A DNA stretch of 64,000 nucleotides from contig JAHDVK010000002.1 of assembly GCA_023384675.1 (NCBI GenBank), forward strand, positions 248,001 to 312,000, in the 5' to 3' direction. The notes under the pieces were generated by a model that did no database searches, was not told the DNA's origin, and worked only from the letters and a program-made list of their open reading frames with translations. A program made the position numbers and the translations under genes. This DNA is from Bryobacteraceae bacterium (lineage in GTDB: Bacteria; Acidobacteriota; Terriglobia; Bryobacterales; Bryobacteraceae). Below, piece after piece: positions 15,965 to 23,248 of this stretch; the stretch's first letter is position 1; every line of letters starts with the position of its first letter.

Positions 15965-17140
15965 CTAGAAGAGAGAGGAAACACCCCGAACCAGGGCCTC
16001 GCCAAACGCGAGCCGGTCCTCCGTGTGCGGCGGGCGGCCGAGCTTGGGGTTCGTATCGACCATTAGTTCAAGCAGAAATGAGGGGGCGCTGGTCTGCTTG
16101 AAGACCCACTGGTCTATGGTGTAGCGGCCGGGGGCGGGCGGCTCGGCGGGATAGTCGCGGACGCCCGCATCCGCATGAAAATGGGCCGTTTCCACCAGAA
16201 ACCGGTTGAGCCGTTCGCCGAGTGTGCGGACGCGCGCGCCGCCCGCGGTGAGCGGTCCTTGCAGGAAGTCGGCCGATTCGGTGTTGTGGAGGGTCAGAAA
16301 GAGGTCGATTTTTGCGTTCTTTGGGCCAAAAAAGGGCTTCAGCGACGCGATTTCGGGCATATTTTGCGCATCGTTCACGTCCCAGTTCCGGTTCAGATCG
16401 TAGCCGTGGCGGTTGAAGCGGACACCCCCGTGACAGAGACCGTCGGGGTCCATCGTGGGCACGATCGAAAACACGAATCCGGCCCGAATCCGCCGCGCTT
16501 GCCCGTTTTCGGCCAGCAGGAACCGGACCGCGCCTTCGAGCGCCCAGGAAACGCCGGCCTCCCAGGCGTGCTGCCGCGACACGATCCACACCTGCTTTTT
16601 CTTCGCGGACGGAACGCCAGCGTCGGTGATTGTCACAAGATGCAGCGGGCGCTTCTCGACGGAGCGGCCGATTTCGCGGACCTCCGCATGCGGGTGAGGC
16701 CGGACGAAATCAAGCAGCCGCTCCACGTGCTTCAGCGTGTAGGGCGGGATGCGCGCGATCCAGACTGTGTCCTCGCGGGCGGTGAAGCGCAGGCGCAGGC
16801 GAGCCGGTTTTTCGAGCCACTCGGCGGACTCGAAATGCTCCCATTGCAGGTTGTCGTAGCTGAAGGCGGGCCGGGTGTTGCGGTGGCCGCGGCCGTCGTG
16901 GGGGCGGTAGTTGTATTCGCCTTCAAAGCCGGCGATGTCCACGATGAGCGTGCGGCCCTTGACGCCGCTGAGCGAGAAGTAGAACCAACTAGGCTGGTGG
17001 TTGCGGCCGTCCTGGTCGGACTGTCCGGGGATAGTTGCCACGAGGTGGTCCGGCGCGAGCCACTCGTGCCGGCGGAGCGCGCCGCCCTCGAAGGCGGCGT
17101 TGACGGTGATCGCGGCGAATAGCAGGCACAGCATGTCCAC
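15965..17140 (-). CDS. M14-family zinc carboxypeptidase, secreted
   Basis: A 391-residue metallocarboxypeptidase with a short signal peptide (MLCLLFAAITVNA). An N-terminal beta-sandwich (about residues 20-130, with FEGEYNYRPH and YDNLQWEHF) resembles that of cytosolic-carboxypeptidase-like M14 members. Zinc ligands are HxxE in RQHAWEAG (near residue 190) and the His of LTLHNTE; the DLNRNWD substrate-binding segment and the catalytic Glu in FLLELMVD are present. Predicted to remove C-terminal residues from peptides outside the cytoplasm. It runs on the same strand as the sulfatase, about 85 bases downstream. Confidence 0.85.
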   Translation of the reverse strand: MDMLCLLFAAITVNAAFEGGALRRHEWLAPDHLVATIPGQSDQDGRNHQPSWFYFSLSGVKGRTLIVDIAGFEGEYNYRPHDGRGHRNTRPAFSYDNLQWEHFESAEWLEKPARLRLRFTAREDTVWIARIPPYTLKHVERLLDFVRPHPHAEVREIGRSVEKRPLHLVTITDAGVPSAKKKQVWIVSRQHAWEAGVSWALEGAVRFLLAENGQARRIRAGFVFSIVPTMDPDGLCHGGVRFNRHGYDLNRNWDVNDAQNMPEIASLKPFFGPKNAKIDLFLTLHNTESADFLQGPLTAGGARVRTLGERLNRFLVETAHFHADAGVRDYPAEPPAPGRYTIDQWVFKQTSAPSFLLELMVDTNPKLGRPPHTEDRLAFGEALVRGVSSLF

Positions 17141-17225
17141 ATGGTATCTCCTGGCTGTGGGCGTAGCCTGCCGCCATGCGACTGTGGACGCCTGGATGCG
17201 GCGGGGATTGATCCCCGGGGTGGTT

Positions 17226-18680
17226 TCACAGTCCCGGGCGGGAGCCGCTTCGATTGCGGAACTGAACGAGCATTGCCTGGAGGCGCTTCACCTCCGCGGG
17301 GCGCTGCTGCCAGAGGTTGCGCTCCTCCTTGGGGTCCTCGCGGAGGTTGTAGAGTTGACCCGTGGGGCCGCCGGGCTCGGGTTTGATTGTGGCGGGCTGC
17401 GTGAAGCCGCCGGAGCCGAGGCCTTCGATCAGTTTCCAGTCGCCGTGGCGGATCGAATAATAGGCGCGCGAGGAGTGATAAATCGTGGATTCGCGCACCG
17501 GTTTTTCGCGCTTTTCCCCCAAGAGAGCGGGCAGGATGTTGAAGCTGTCCTCGCCCATGGCGTCCGTCAAGGGGATGTCGAACAGCGCGGCCATGGAGGC
17601 GAAGATATCCGTGTGACAGATGGTTTCGTCCTCCACACGGCCCGCGCGGATGCGGCCGGGCCAGCGGGCCACGAACGGGACGCGGTGGCCGCCTTCATAG
17701 GCATCGCCTTTCTGGCCGCGCCAGGGCGCGTTAGCCCAATGGCCGTTGGCGTTGCGGGCGTCGAGTTCGGCCCAGGGCGCGCCGTTGTCGCTGGTGAGGA
17801 TGACGAGCGTGTTGTTCGCGACGCCGGAATCGTCCAATTGCCGCAGAATCCGGCCTACGTTGTGATCCACTTCCTGCATGAAATCGCCGTAGAGGCCCGA
17901 GGAGGAGCGGTCAATGAATTCCTTGTTGGGCACCCACGGGGTGTGCGGAGAGGCGAACGGAATGTAAGTGAAAAACGGGCGCCGGCCGGCGTGGCGCGCG
18001 ATAAATTCGCACGTTTTGTCCGTGCATTTCGGCAGGACGTCCTCCATTTTGAATGAAGGCGCGATGGGTCCGCCGCGCCAGAAGGCGCCGCGCGGCGGCG
18101 CGCCGCTGTCGCCGATGGTGGAGGTGGGCAGGTCGATGGCGCGGCGGTTGTGGAAGAACAGATACGGCGGCATATCGAGCGAGGCGGGGATGCCGAAGTA
18201 TTCGTCGAAGCCGTGGTCGTTCGGCGAGGGGCGCTGCTCGATCCCGTAGTCGGTCTTGTCGGCTGTGCCCAGGCCCAGGTGCCACTTGCCGAAACCGCCG
18301 GTGGTGTAATTGCGCCGTTTGGCGAGCGTCGCCAGGGTTTCGCGGCCCTCCTCGATAAGGTTGGGCGACCAGCCGTTCAGCACGCCCTGCTTCATGCGGG
18401 AACGCCAGCAGTAGCGGCCGGTCATCAGGCCATAGCGCGTGGGTGTGCAGACGGCCGAGGGCGAATGGGCGTCGGTGAAGCGGACGCCTTCGCGCGCGAT
18501 GCGGTCGATGTGGGGGGTGCGGAATTTGGCGTCGCGGTTGTAGCAGCCGGCATCGCCGTAGCCGAGGTCGTCGGCCATGATGAGAACGATGTTGGGCAAT
18601 GCGTTTTGGGCACGGAGCAGGGAGGCTGCGCCCAATCCGCTCAGGGCCAGGGAACTAAAGGCACGGCGCGAAAGGTTCAT
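17226..18680 (-). CDS. Tat-exported arylsulfatase-type sulfatase
   Basis: A 484-residue sulfatase that hydrolyses sulfate esters. The C78-T-P-T-R motif holds the Cys converted to formylglycine; the metal site IVLIMADDLGYGDAG is present near residues 31-45. The N-terminus MNLSRRAFSSLALSGLGAAS is a twin-arginine signal, which fixes ATG 18680 as start; the frame extends upstream without support. The size and the YFGIPASLDMPPYLF region fit the arylsulfatase A-like S1 group. Substrate unknown. It is divergent from the 3-hydroxyacyl-CoA dehydrogenase gene with 66 bases between. Confidence 0.92.
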   Translation of the reverse strand: MNLSRRAFSSLALSGLGAASLLRAQNALPNIVLIMADDLGYGDAGCYNRDAKFRTPHIDRIAREGVRFTDAHSPSAVCTPTRYGLMTGRYCWRSRMKQGVLNGWSPNLIEEGRETLATLAKRRNYTTGGFGKWHLGLGTADKTDYGIEQRPSPNDHGFDEYFGIPASLDMPPYLFFHNRRAIDLPTSTIGDSGAPPRGAFWRGGPIAPSFKMEDVLPKCTDKTCEFIARHAGRRPFFTYIPFASPHTPWVPNKEFIDRSSSGLYGDFMQEVDHNVGRILRQLDDSGVANNTLVILTSDNGAPWAELDARNANGHWANAPWRGQKGDAYEGGHRVPFVARWPGRIRAGRVEDETICHTDIFASMAALFDIPLTDAMGEDSFNILPALLGEKREKPVRESTIYHSSRAYYSIRHGDWKLIEGLGSGGFTQPATIKPEPGGPTGQLYNLREDPKEERNLWQQRPAEVKRLQAMLVQFRNRSGSRPGL

Positions 18681-18746
18681 GCTACAGGGTTGTATCACAT
18701 TGGGCCGTCGGTGTTCCGCACCGGCTGCGATATCATAACGGGTCTG

Positions 18747-19715
18747 ATGAACGAACCGAATCAAGCGCACGCCGCCGTGCTCGGCACCGGCATGATGGGG
18801 CCCGGCATCGCGGTTACACTCGCCCTGGGCGGTCTGGACGTAACGATCGTCAGCCGCACGGCGGATTCCGCCGCCCGGGGGCTCGCCACCGCGCGCTCTC
18901 AATTGGATACGCTGCTCGCCAACGGGCTTGTGACCGAACAAGCGGCGGGTGCCGCGCTGCCCCGGCTGGCCGCTTCGTGCGATCTGAAAGCGGCGGTGGC
19001 CCGGGCGGCCTTTGTGGCGGAGTCCGTGCCCGAGGAGATGGAACTGAAGCGGGAGCTATTCGCGCAGCTCGACGAACTGGCGCCGCCCGAGGCGATCCTC
19101 GCCTCGAACACCTCCGGTCTCAGCATCACCCAGATCGCCGCCCGCTGCCGGCGGCCCGAGCGCGTGCTGACGGCGCACTTCTGGAATCCGCCGCATTTGA
19201 TGCCGCTGGTGGAGGTTGTGCCCGGGGAGAAAACCGCGCCGGAAGTGGCGCAGCGCACGCGCGACCTGCTGCGGCGCTGCGGCAAAGCCGCAGTGATGGT
19301 GAACCGGGACCGGCCGGGACAATTAGGGAACCGCCTCCAGATGGCCCTGTTCCGTGAGGCCGTCAATATTGTTCAGGAGGGCATCGCCGATGCGGAAGCG
19401 GTGGACACCGCGGCACGGCTCGGCTTCGGAATCCGATTGCCCGTGTACGGCATTCTCGAGCACATCGACATGGTGGGCCTGCCGCTGGCGCGCGCGGTCT
19501 GCGATTACGTGTCGCGCGACCTCAACAACCAGCCAGGCGCGCCGGAATTGTTCGACCGCAAGATTGCCGCGGGCGAGACCGGCGCGGCGGCTGGTCGGGG
19601 ATTCTATGATTGGAGCCGGAAGGACGCGTCGGCGGTCCGTGAGCGCCGCGACCGGTTTCTAATGGATTGTTTGCGGAAAGGAGTCCACCGGCTGGAAGGC
19701 GATGGCGGCGAATGA
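18747..19715 (+). CDS. 3-hydroxyacyl-CoA dehydrogenase family protein
   Basis: A 322-residue NAD-dependent dehydrogenase. The Rossmann motif GTGMMGPGIA is at residues 12-21; SNTSGLSITQIA and the catalytic-region HFWNPPHLMPLVEVV (His with a following acidic contact in this family) are clear, and the C-terminal helical domain includes LGNRLQMALFREAV and GRGFYDW. Length and motifs fit 3-hydroxybutyryl-CoA dehydrogenase-like enzymes; the SNTSG and WNPPH variants also occur in L-gulonate/lambda-crystallin-type members, so the substrate is open. The last 14 bases overlap the wHTH gene. Confidence 0.88.
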   Translation: MNEPNQAHAAVLGTGMMGPGIAVTLALGGLDVTIVSRTADSAARGLATARSQLDTLLANGLVTEQAAGAALPRLAASCDLKAAVARAAFVAESVPEEMELKRELFAQLDELAPPEAILASNTSGLSITQIAARCRRPERVLTAHFWNPPHLMPLVEVVPGEKTAPEVAQRTRDLLRRCGKAAVMVNRDRPGQLGNRLQMALFREAVNIVQEGIADAEAVDTAARLGFGIRLPVYGILEHIDMVGLPLARAVCDYVSRDLNNQPGAPELFDRKIAAGETGAAAGRGFYDWSRKDASAVRERRDRFLMDCLRKGVHRLEGDGGE

Positions 19716-20202
19716 TCCACTCTTGCGCGACGCGATGGAGCAGGTGGAGCGCATCGCCGCTACCCCCCGGTTTCAGCAAGCGGAATCGCTGAGCCGGCTG
19801 CTGCGGTATCTGATGCGCGCAGCGTCGGCGAACCCTGGTTGCGCGTTGCGCGAGGTTCAAATCGCAGTGGACGTGTTTGGCAAGGGTCCGCACTTCGACT
19901 CCAGGTCGGACTCCACGGTCCGCGTGCAGATGTCGCGGCTCCGCTCGCGCCTGGCCGAATACTACGAGGCGCGGGGCGCCAGTGACGATCTGATCATCGA
20001 ACTGCCGCGCGGGCACTACGATCTGCGCATCCGGCGGCGCAGCGAACCGGAGGCGGCGGTGCCGCCCGCGCCCGTTGAGCCGGCCCCGCCACCCGCACCA
20101 TCGTGCCCGTGGTGGCGGCTTGCGCTGGCCGTCCTCGCGGGTGTGGTTCTTGGCGGAGGGCTCATGTTCGTGCTGTTCCCCGCGCTGGCATCATTGCGAT
20201 AG
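19702..20202 (+). CDS. Winged-helix regulator-like protein with C-terminal membrane anchor
   Basis: The 166-residue product carries the winged helix-turn-helix domain common in Acidobacteriota (residues 10-115: SLSRLLRYLM ... EVQIAVDVFGKGPHFDSRSD ... VRVQMSRLRSRLAEYYE ... IIELPRGHYDLRI). A Pro-rich linker follows and one transmembrane helix ends the protein (LALAVLAGVVLGGGLMFVLF). Related proteins usually continue into a large sensory part; this one stops right after the helix, so it is a minimal CadC-like architecture. It overlaps the dehydrogenase gene and precedes the oxidoreductase gene by 10 bases. Confidence 0.82.
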   Translation: MAANDPLLRDAMEQVERIAATPRFQQAESLSRLLRYLMRAASANPGCALREVQIAVDVFGKGPHFDSRSDSTVRVQMSRLRSRLAEYYEARGASDDLIIELPRGHYDLRIRRRSEPEAAVPPAPVEPAPPPAPSCPWWRLALAVLAGVVLGGGLMFVLFPALASLR

Positions 20203-20212
20203 ACTCAACCGG

Positions 20213-21553
20213 ATGATCCCCAGACGCGGCTTCGTAGGCGCGGCGGCGCTGTCCGCGCTGAATGCTTCACGCTCCCATGGCGCGAATGAGCGCCTGCGGC
20301 TCGCCCTCGCCGGCTGCGGCACGCGCGGCAACTACGTGGCCGGGTCCATGAACCAGATGCCCGATGTCGAATTCGCTGGATTCGCCGATCCCTACCTGCC
20401 CAACGCCGAGGCGGCGCGCGCCATGCTGAACCCGCGCGGCGAAGCGGTCCAGGACTTCCGGCGGCTGCTCGACAACAAGGAGATCGACGCCATAGTGGTG
20501 GCCACGCCCGACCACTGGCATGCGATTATCGCGGTGCTAGCGGCGCGCGCGGGCAAGGAGGTCTTCATCGAAAAACCTCTCTCGCACAACATCCGCGAGG
20601 GGCAGGCCATGGTGAAGGCCGCGCGCGAGTCGGGCCGCATTCTGATGGCGGGCTTGCAACACCGCAGCGCGCCGCACTTCGCCGAGTGCGCGCGCATGGT
20701 CGCGGATGGCATGCTCGGCGAGGTGCGCTACGTCCGCATCTGGAATACGGTGAATTGCACGCCCGAGGGCATCGGCCACGACGTCGACTGCGCTCCGCCG
20801 CCGGGCCTGGATTGGGATCTCTATGTGGGGCCCGCGCCTCGCGTGCCTTACAACTGCAAGCGCTTTCTCGCCACTTTCCGCTGGTTTTTCGACTATTCCG
20901 GCGGCTATATCACCGATTTCGGCACCCACCGCTTCGATACGGTGCACCAGATCATGCGCGCCACCGGACCGCTGACCGTGAACGCCACGGGCGGGCGTTA
21001 TTCGGTGAACGACGCGGGCGACGTGCCCGACGTGCTCCAGGTGACGTATGAGTATCCCGGTTTCACGCTGAGCTACGAGGGCCTGATGATGAACGGGTTC
21101 GGGATTCCTTCCAACAGCAGCCGCAGGTTCTACAATACCCGCGGCGAATCGGACCGCCCGAATGGGATTGCGTTTTACGGGACCAATGGAACGCTGTTCG
21201 CCGACCGGGTTGGCTTCGAGTTCTATCCCGAAATCGACGACGGGGGCATGTGGCCGCTCGCCGTGCCCGCGCCGCGGCGGTATCGCGGCCAGAATCGGGT
21301 GAGGCAGAGCGGAGACGCCACGCGCATCCACGCGCAGCGGTTCGTCCACATCCTGCGGACACGCGAGTTGCCGGAAGACGTCAGCGTGCTGACCGGCCAC
21401 CGCGCCACGGTGGCGCCGCTTTTGGGCAATATCAGCTACAAAACAGGCGAAAAACTGCGCTGGGACCCCGAAAAAGAGCAATTTCAAGGCGCATCCAAGG
21501 CCGCGCAGGCGCTGCTGGGCCGCGAACTGCGCAAGCCGTACGACCTGATCTGA
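20213..21553 (+). CDS. Gfo/Idh/MocA-family oxidoreductase, Tat-exported
   Basis: A 446-residue NAD(P)-dependent oxidoreductase. A twin-arginine signal (IPRRGFVGAAALSAL) sets the ATG at 20213. The Rossmann segment LRLALAGCGTRGNY, the VATPDHWHAI stretch and the family motif EKPLSHN (catalytic Lys) are present. The C-terminal part has DWDLYVGPAPRVPYN and the GGYITDFGTHRFD segment typical of exported family members in Planctomycetota and Acidobacteriota. Likely acts on a sugar or sugar derivative outside the cytoplasm; substrate unknown. Confidence 0.9.
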   Translation: MIPRRGFVGAAALSALNASRSHGANERLRLALAGCGTRGNYVAGSMNQMPDVEFAGFADPYLPNAEAARAMLNPRGEAVQDFRRLLDNKEIDAIVVATPDHWHAIIAVLAARAGKEVFIEKPLSHNIREGQAMVKAARESGRILMAGLQHRSAPHFAECARMVADGMLGEVRYVRIWNTVNCTPEGIGHDVDCAPPPGLDWDLYVGPAPRVPYNCKRFLATFRWFFDYSGGYITDFGTHRFDTVHQIMRATGPLTVNATGGRYSVNDAGDVPDVLQVTYEYPGFTLSYEGLMMNGFGIPSNSSRRFYNTRGESDRPNGIAFYGTNGTLFADRVGFEFYPEIDDGGMWPLAVPAPRRYRGQNRVRQSGDATRIHAQRFVHILRTRELPEDVSVLTGHRATVAPLLGNISYKTGEKLRWDPEKEQFQGASKAAQALLGRELRKPYDLI

Positions 21554-21574
21554 GAACCGGCTGGCCCGGGCTGA

Positions 21575-21685
21575 TTACGCGGCCGTCTCCAGGCGTGAGA
21601 AAGAGACTTTCACCCTGTAGCCGAGGCCCAGAGCTTCGGCGAGCGCTTCAGGGTTTTTTGCAACGACGGGCTTGGTCCTATTCAT
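21575..21685 (-). pseudogene. HigA/XRE-type antitoxin remnant with internal deletion
   Basis: A 36-residue frame begins MNRTKPVVAKNPEALAEALGL, the usual N-terminus of XRE-type antitoxins of this group, and then jumps directly to GYRVKVSFSRLETAA, which resembles their C-terminal end. About 60 residues, including the helix-turn-helix, are missing in frame, with the junction at a LGL/LGY-like match. The ATG overlaps the end of a toxin-like remnant (GATGAATAG), the higBA arrangement. Homology is by recall of the family and needs alignment. Confidence 0.5.
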
Positions 21686-21798
21686 CTAGCATCTCCTTGA
21701 GCCGCCGGGCTAGCATGCCTTGTGTGATGGAGGTGAAATAGTAAGGTCCGGATCTCCTCGGCACTCTTGCCAACCGCAGCCCTTTGACCCGTCCTGCT
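21678..21798 (-). pseudogene. Possible HigB/RelE-type toxin remnant (3' end)
   Basis: A frame of about 40 codons with no convincing start ends in MLARRLKEMLDE and a TAG that overlaps the ATG of the HigA-like remnant. A basic Arg/Lys-rich C-terminus in this position is what a higB-type toxin gene would leave. The upstream two thirds of a toxin are absent; the frame closes at a TAA at 21799. Assignment rests mainly on gene order. Confidence 0.3.
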
Positions 21799-21808
21799 TA
21801 ACGCTTGG

Positions 21809-22030
21809 CTACAATACTTCGCGGAATGCTTCCGGCGTCAAGCCTGCTGAACGCAGGATGGAACGGAGCGTCCCGCGATCCAGGGCGCGATGGTCCCGCA
21901 CCACGACCTGGCAGAACGGATTGTCCCGTCGCAGAACGATGTGGCTCCCAACCTGGCGAACAATGCGGAAACCCGACCGCTCCAAGGCCCGGATACAGTC
22001 CCTGCCGGAGATTGCGGGAAGGCGGGTCAC
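21809..22030 (-). CDS. hicA: HicA-type mRNA interferase toxin
   Basis: A 73-residue toxin with the double-stranded-RNA-binding-like HicA fold. SGRDCIRALERSGFRIVRQ leads to the catalytic-His motif GSHIVLRR, and GTLRSILRSAGLTPEAF is a typical family C-terminus. Length and motifs look intact. The ATG overlaps the stop of hicB by 4 bases, so antitoxin is translated first here (hicB then hicA). Confidence 0.92.
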   Translation of the reverse strand: MTRLPAISGRDCIRALERSGFRIVRQVGSHIVLRRDNPFCQVVVRDHRALDRGTLRSILRSAGLTPEAFREVL

Positions 22031-22242
22031 ACGGTCACGAGGCGGGCGTCGAAATGCTCTTCAGGAACGGGCAGGTTGTCGGCTTCCAGGGCGCCAATGT
22101 ACGCCAGAACCGCTTCCTTGATGTTGGCGAGCGCGGCATCCTGAGTCTCGCCCTGACTGACGCAACCCGGCAGACTCGGGCACTCGGCGATCCAGAAGCC
22201 ATCCTCCCCGCGATAGATGAGAGCCTGTCGCATATATCCCAT
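22027..22242 (-). CDS. hicB: HicB-type antitoxin
   Basis: About 71 residues. The partial RNase H-like HicB fold is clear: RQALIYRGEDGFWIAECPSLPGCVSQGET...ALANIKEAVLAYI. I chose the ATG at 22240-22242, 9 bases after GGGAG; an ATG at 22231-22233 also fits, and a TTG at 22249-22251 is less likely. There is no separate DNA-binding domain at the C-terminus, as in the short HicB class. Pairs with the overlapping hicA. Confidence 0.9.
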   Translation of the reverse strand: MGYMRQALIYRGEDGFWIAECPSLPGCVSQGETQDAALANIKEAVLAYIGALEADNLPVPEEHFDARLVTV

Positions 22243-22345
22243 TATGTCCAACTCCCGGGGGCGACCACCTGGACTTCGCCATCCTGGCCGTCGCCTCGCC
22301 GGAACCTGGCTCGGATCTGACGGCGCTGACCCAGGCCTGAACGGT

Positions 22346-22681
22346 TCACGAGACTTTCCTGAGCCCAGTCCGAATGGCCCGCTTCAGAACGGTCTGGTAT
22401 CCGATGCCTTCCTCGGCCGCGATCTGCTGCGCGCGTTCAAGGTCGGCCACCGGCAGCCGGATCGAAATGGCCTTGGTCGCCTTGGCCTTGGCTTTCTCTA
22501 CCAGTTCCGCGAGTACCTTCGCGTCTGTCTGTGGAATCGGCGAGCCAGGCGAGCGCAACAGGGTCCCCCGCTTCAACGCGCGCTCGAACTCCCGCTGCGT
22601 CTGCCGCCGCCCCTCCGGCGTCGAGTACCACGCGGCTTCGGTAAGCTTGGGCTCCGTCTCAGCCTTCGATTTGCGGGGCAT
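22346..22681 (-). CDS. CopG/BrnA-type antitoxin
   Basis: A 111-residue protein. The C-terminal ribbon-helix-helix-like segment AISIRLPVADLERAQQIAAEEGIGYQTVLKRAIRTGL is typical of the CopG antitoxin family (PF12441-like). The start has a strong AGGAGG 4 bases ahead of ATG 22681 and overlaps the 3' end of a broken BrnT-like toxin gene, the normal gene order for such pairs. The antitoxin itself appears intact even though its toxin is not. Confidence 0.85.
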   Translation of the reverse strand: MPRKSKAETEPKLTEAAWYSTPEGRRQTQREFERALKRGTLLRSPGSPIPQTDAKVLAELVEKAKAKATKAISIRLPVADLERAQQIAAEEGIGYQTVLKRAIRTGLRKVS

Positions 22682-22893
22682 AGATCCTCCTTTCCGCCTG
22701 ATTCATCGTGTTCGCCGTCACGGTGCGGACATGCCGAACTACTTCCAGCGCTTCTTGCCCGCCTTGGCCGCCGCTGGAATGATGACATGGCGTCCTTGGA
22801 ACGCTTCCTCGACATCTTGCGGCATGACCTCGTGCGCTGCGACGTGCCCGGTGTTGTGCACGTCCCAGTCAAAGCCGGAAGGCCGTCGAGCAC
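22659..22893 (-). pseudogene. BrnT-like toxin, disrupted
   Basis: The frame FDWDVHNTGHVAAHEV-MPQDVEEAFQGRHV...KKRWK is a BrnT-like toxin N-terminal half that stops at TAG (22739-22741). A few bases later another frame reads VRTVTANTMNQAERRIYAPQ and ends at TGA 22659-22661, matching the usual toxin C-terminus overlapping the antitoxin start. The middle (roughly 20 codons) is missing and a stop sits where Leu is usual. The N-terminus may also be shifted: GTG 22893 begins a plausible start in another frame. Confidence 0.7.
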
Positions 22894-22900
22894 AAGCCGA

Positions 22901-22923
22901 GTATATACACACCTCGTATATAC
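22901..22923. promoter_or_regulatory. Twin GTATATAC operator of the BrnT/CopG-type locus
   Basis: Two identical self-palindromic 8-mers, GTATATAC, start 15 bases apart (22901-22908 and 22916-22923), directly upstream of the decayed toxin gene. Spacing of about one and a half helical turns and dyad symmetry suggest binding by the ribbon-helix-helix antitoxin for autoregulation (inference). Confidence 0.55.
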
Positions 22924-23105
22924 AAACAAGCCAGCTCGAATGCGTGATGCTCTCTGAGCCCTTTCTCCTCTTCGAGCCGCGCGGGGGACCGGGAAACTGG
23001 GAAAACTGTGGCAGACCACCGCCCGAAAGCCCGAGAGCCAAAAGCGAGGTCGTAATGACAAGGGAATTGGGTGCCGGTCACCTGATTCGCCAAACGCACT
23101 GGATG

Positions 23106-23192
23106 GCGTCTGCCCCCACCTGACGGTGGGGGCTCAGATAATGTTGAACATAAACGAGTTACTAGTCTTTGCTGTCAGGTGGAGGTAGACGC
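23106..23192. repeat. Inverted-repeat element with nested hairpin
   Basis: A 19-base sequence at 23106-23124 (GCGTCTGCCCCCACCTGAC) recurs inverted at 23174-23192 with 17 of 19 positions matching and one of the two differences still able to pair as G-U. The left copy also forms its own perfect 9-base hairpin with 23125-23133. A TTTTT run follows the right copy on the plus strand. It could be a small mobile-element remnant, a non-coding RNA, or a terminator. The rest of the 22957-23248 gap shows no gene. Confidence 0.45.
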
Positions 23193-23248
23193 TTTTTCAC
23201 ACACCCGTTCGCCGGCAGGCAAGCCCGAATAGCGCCCTTTGGACCGCC

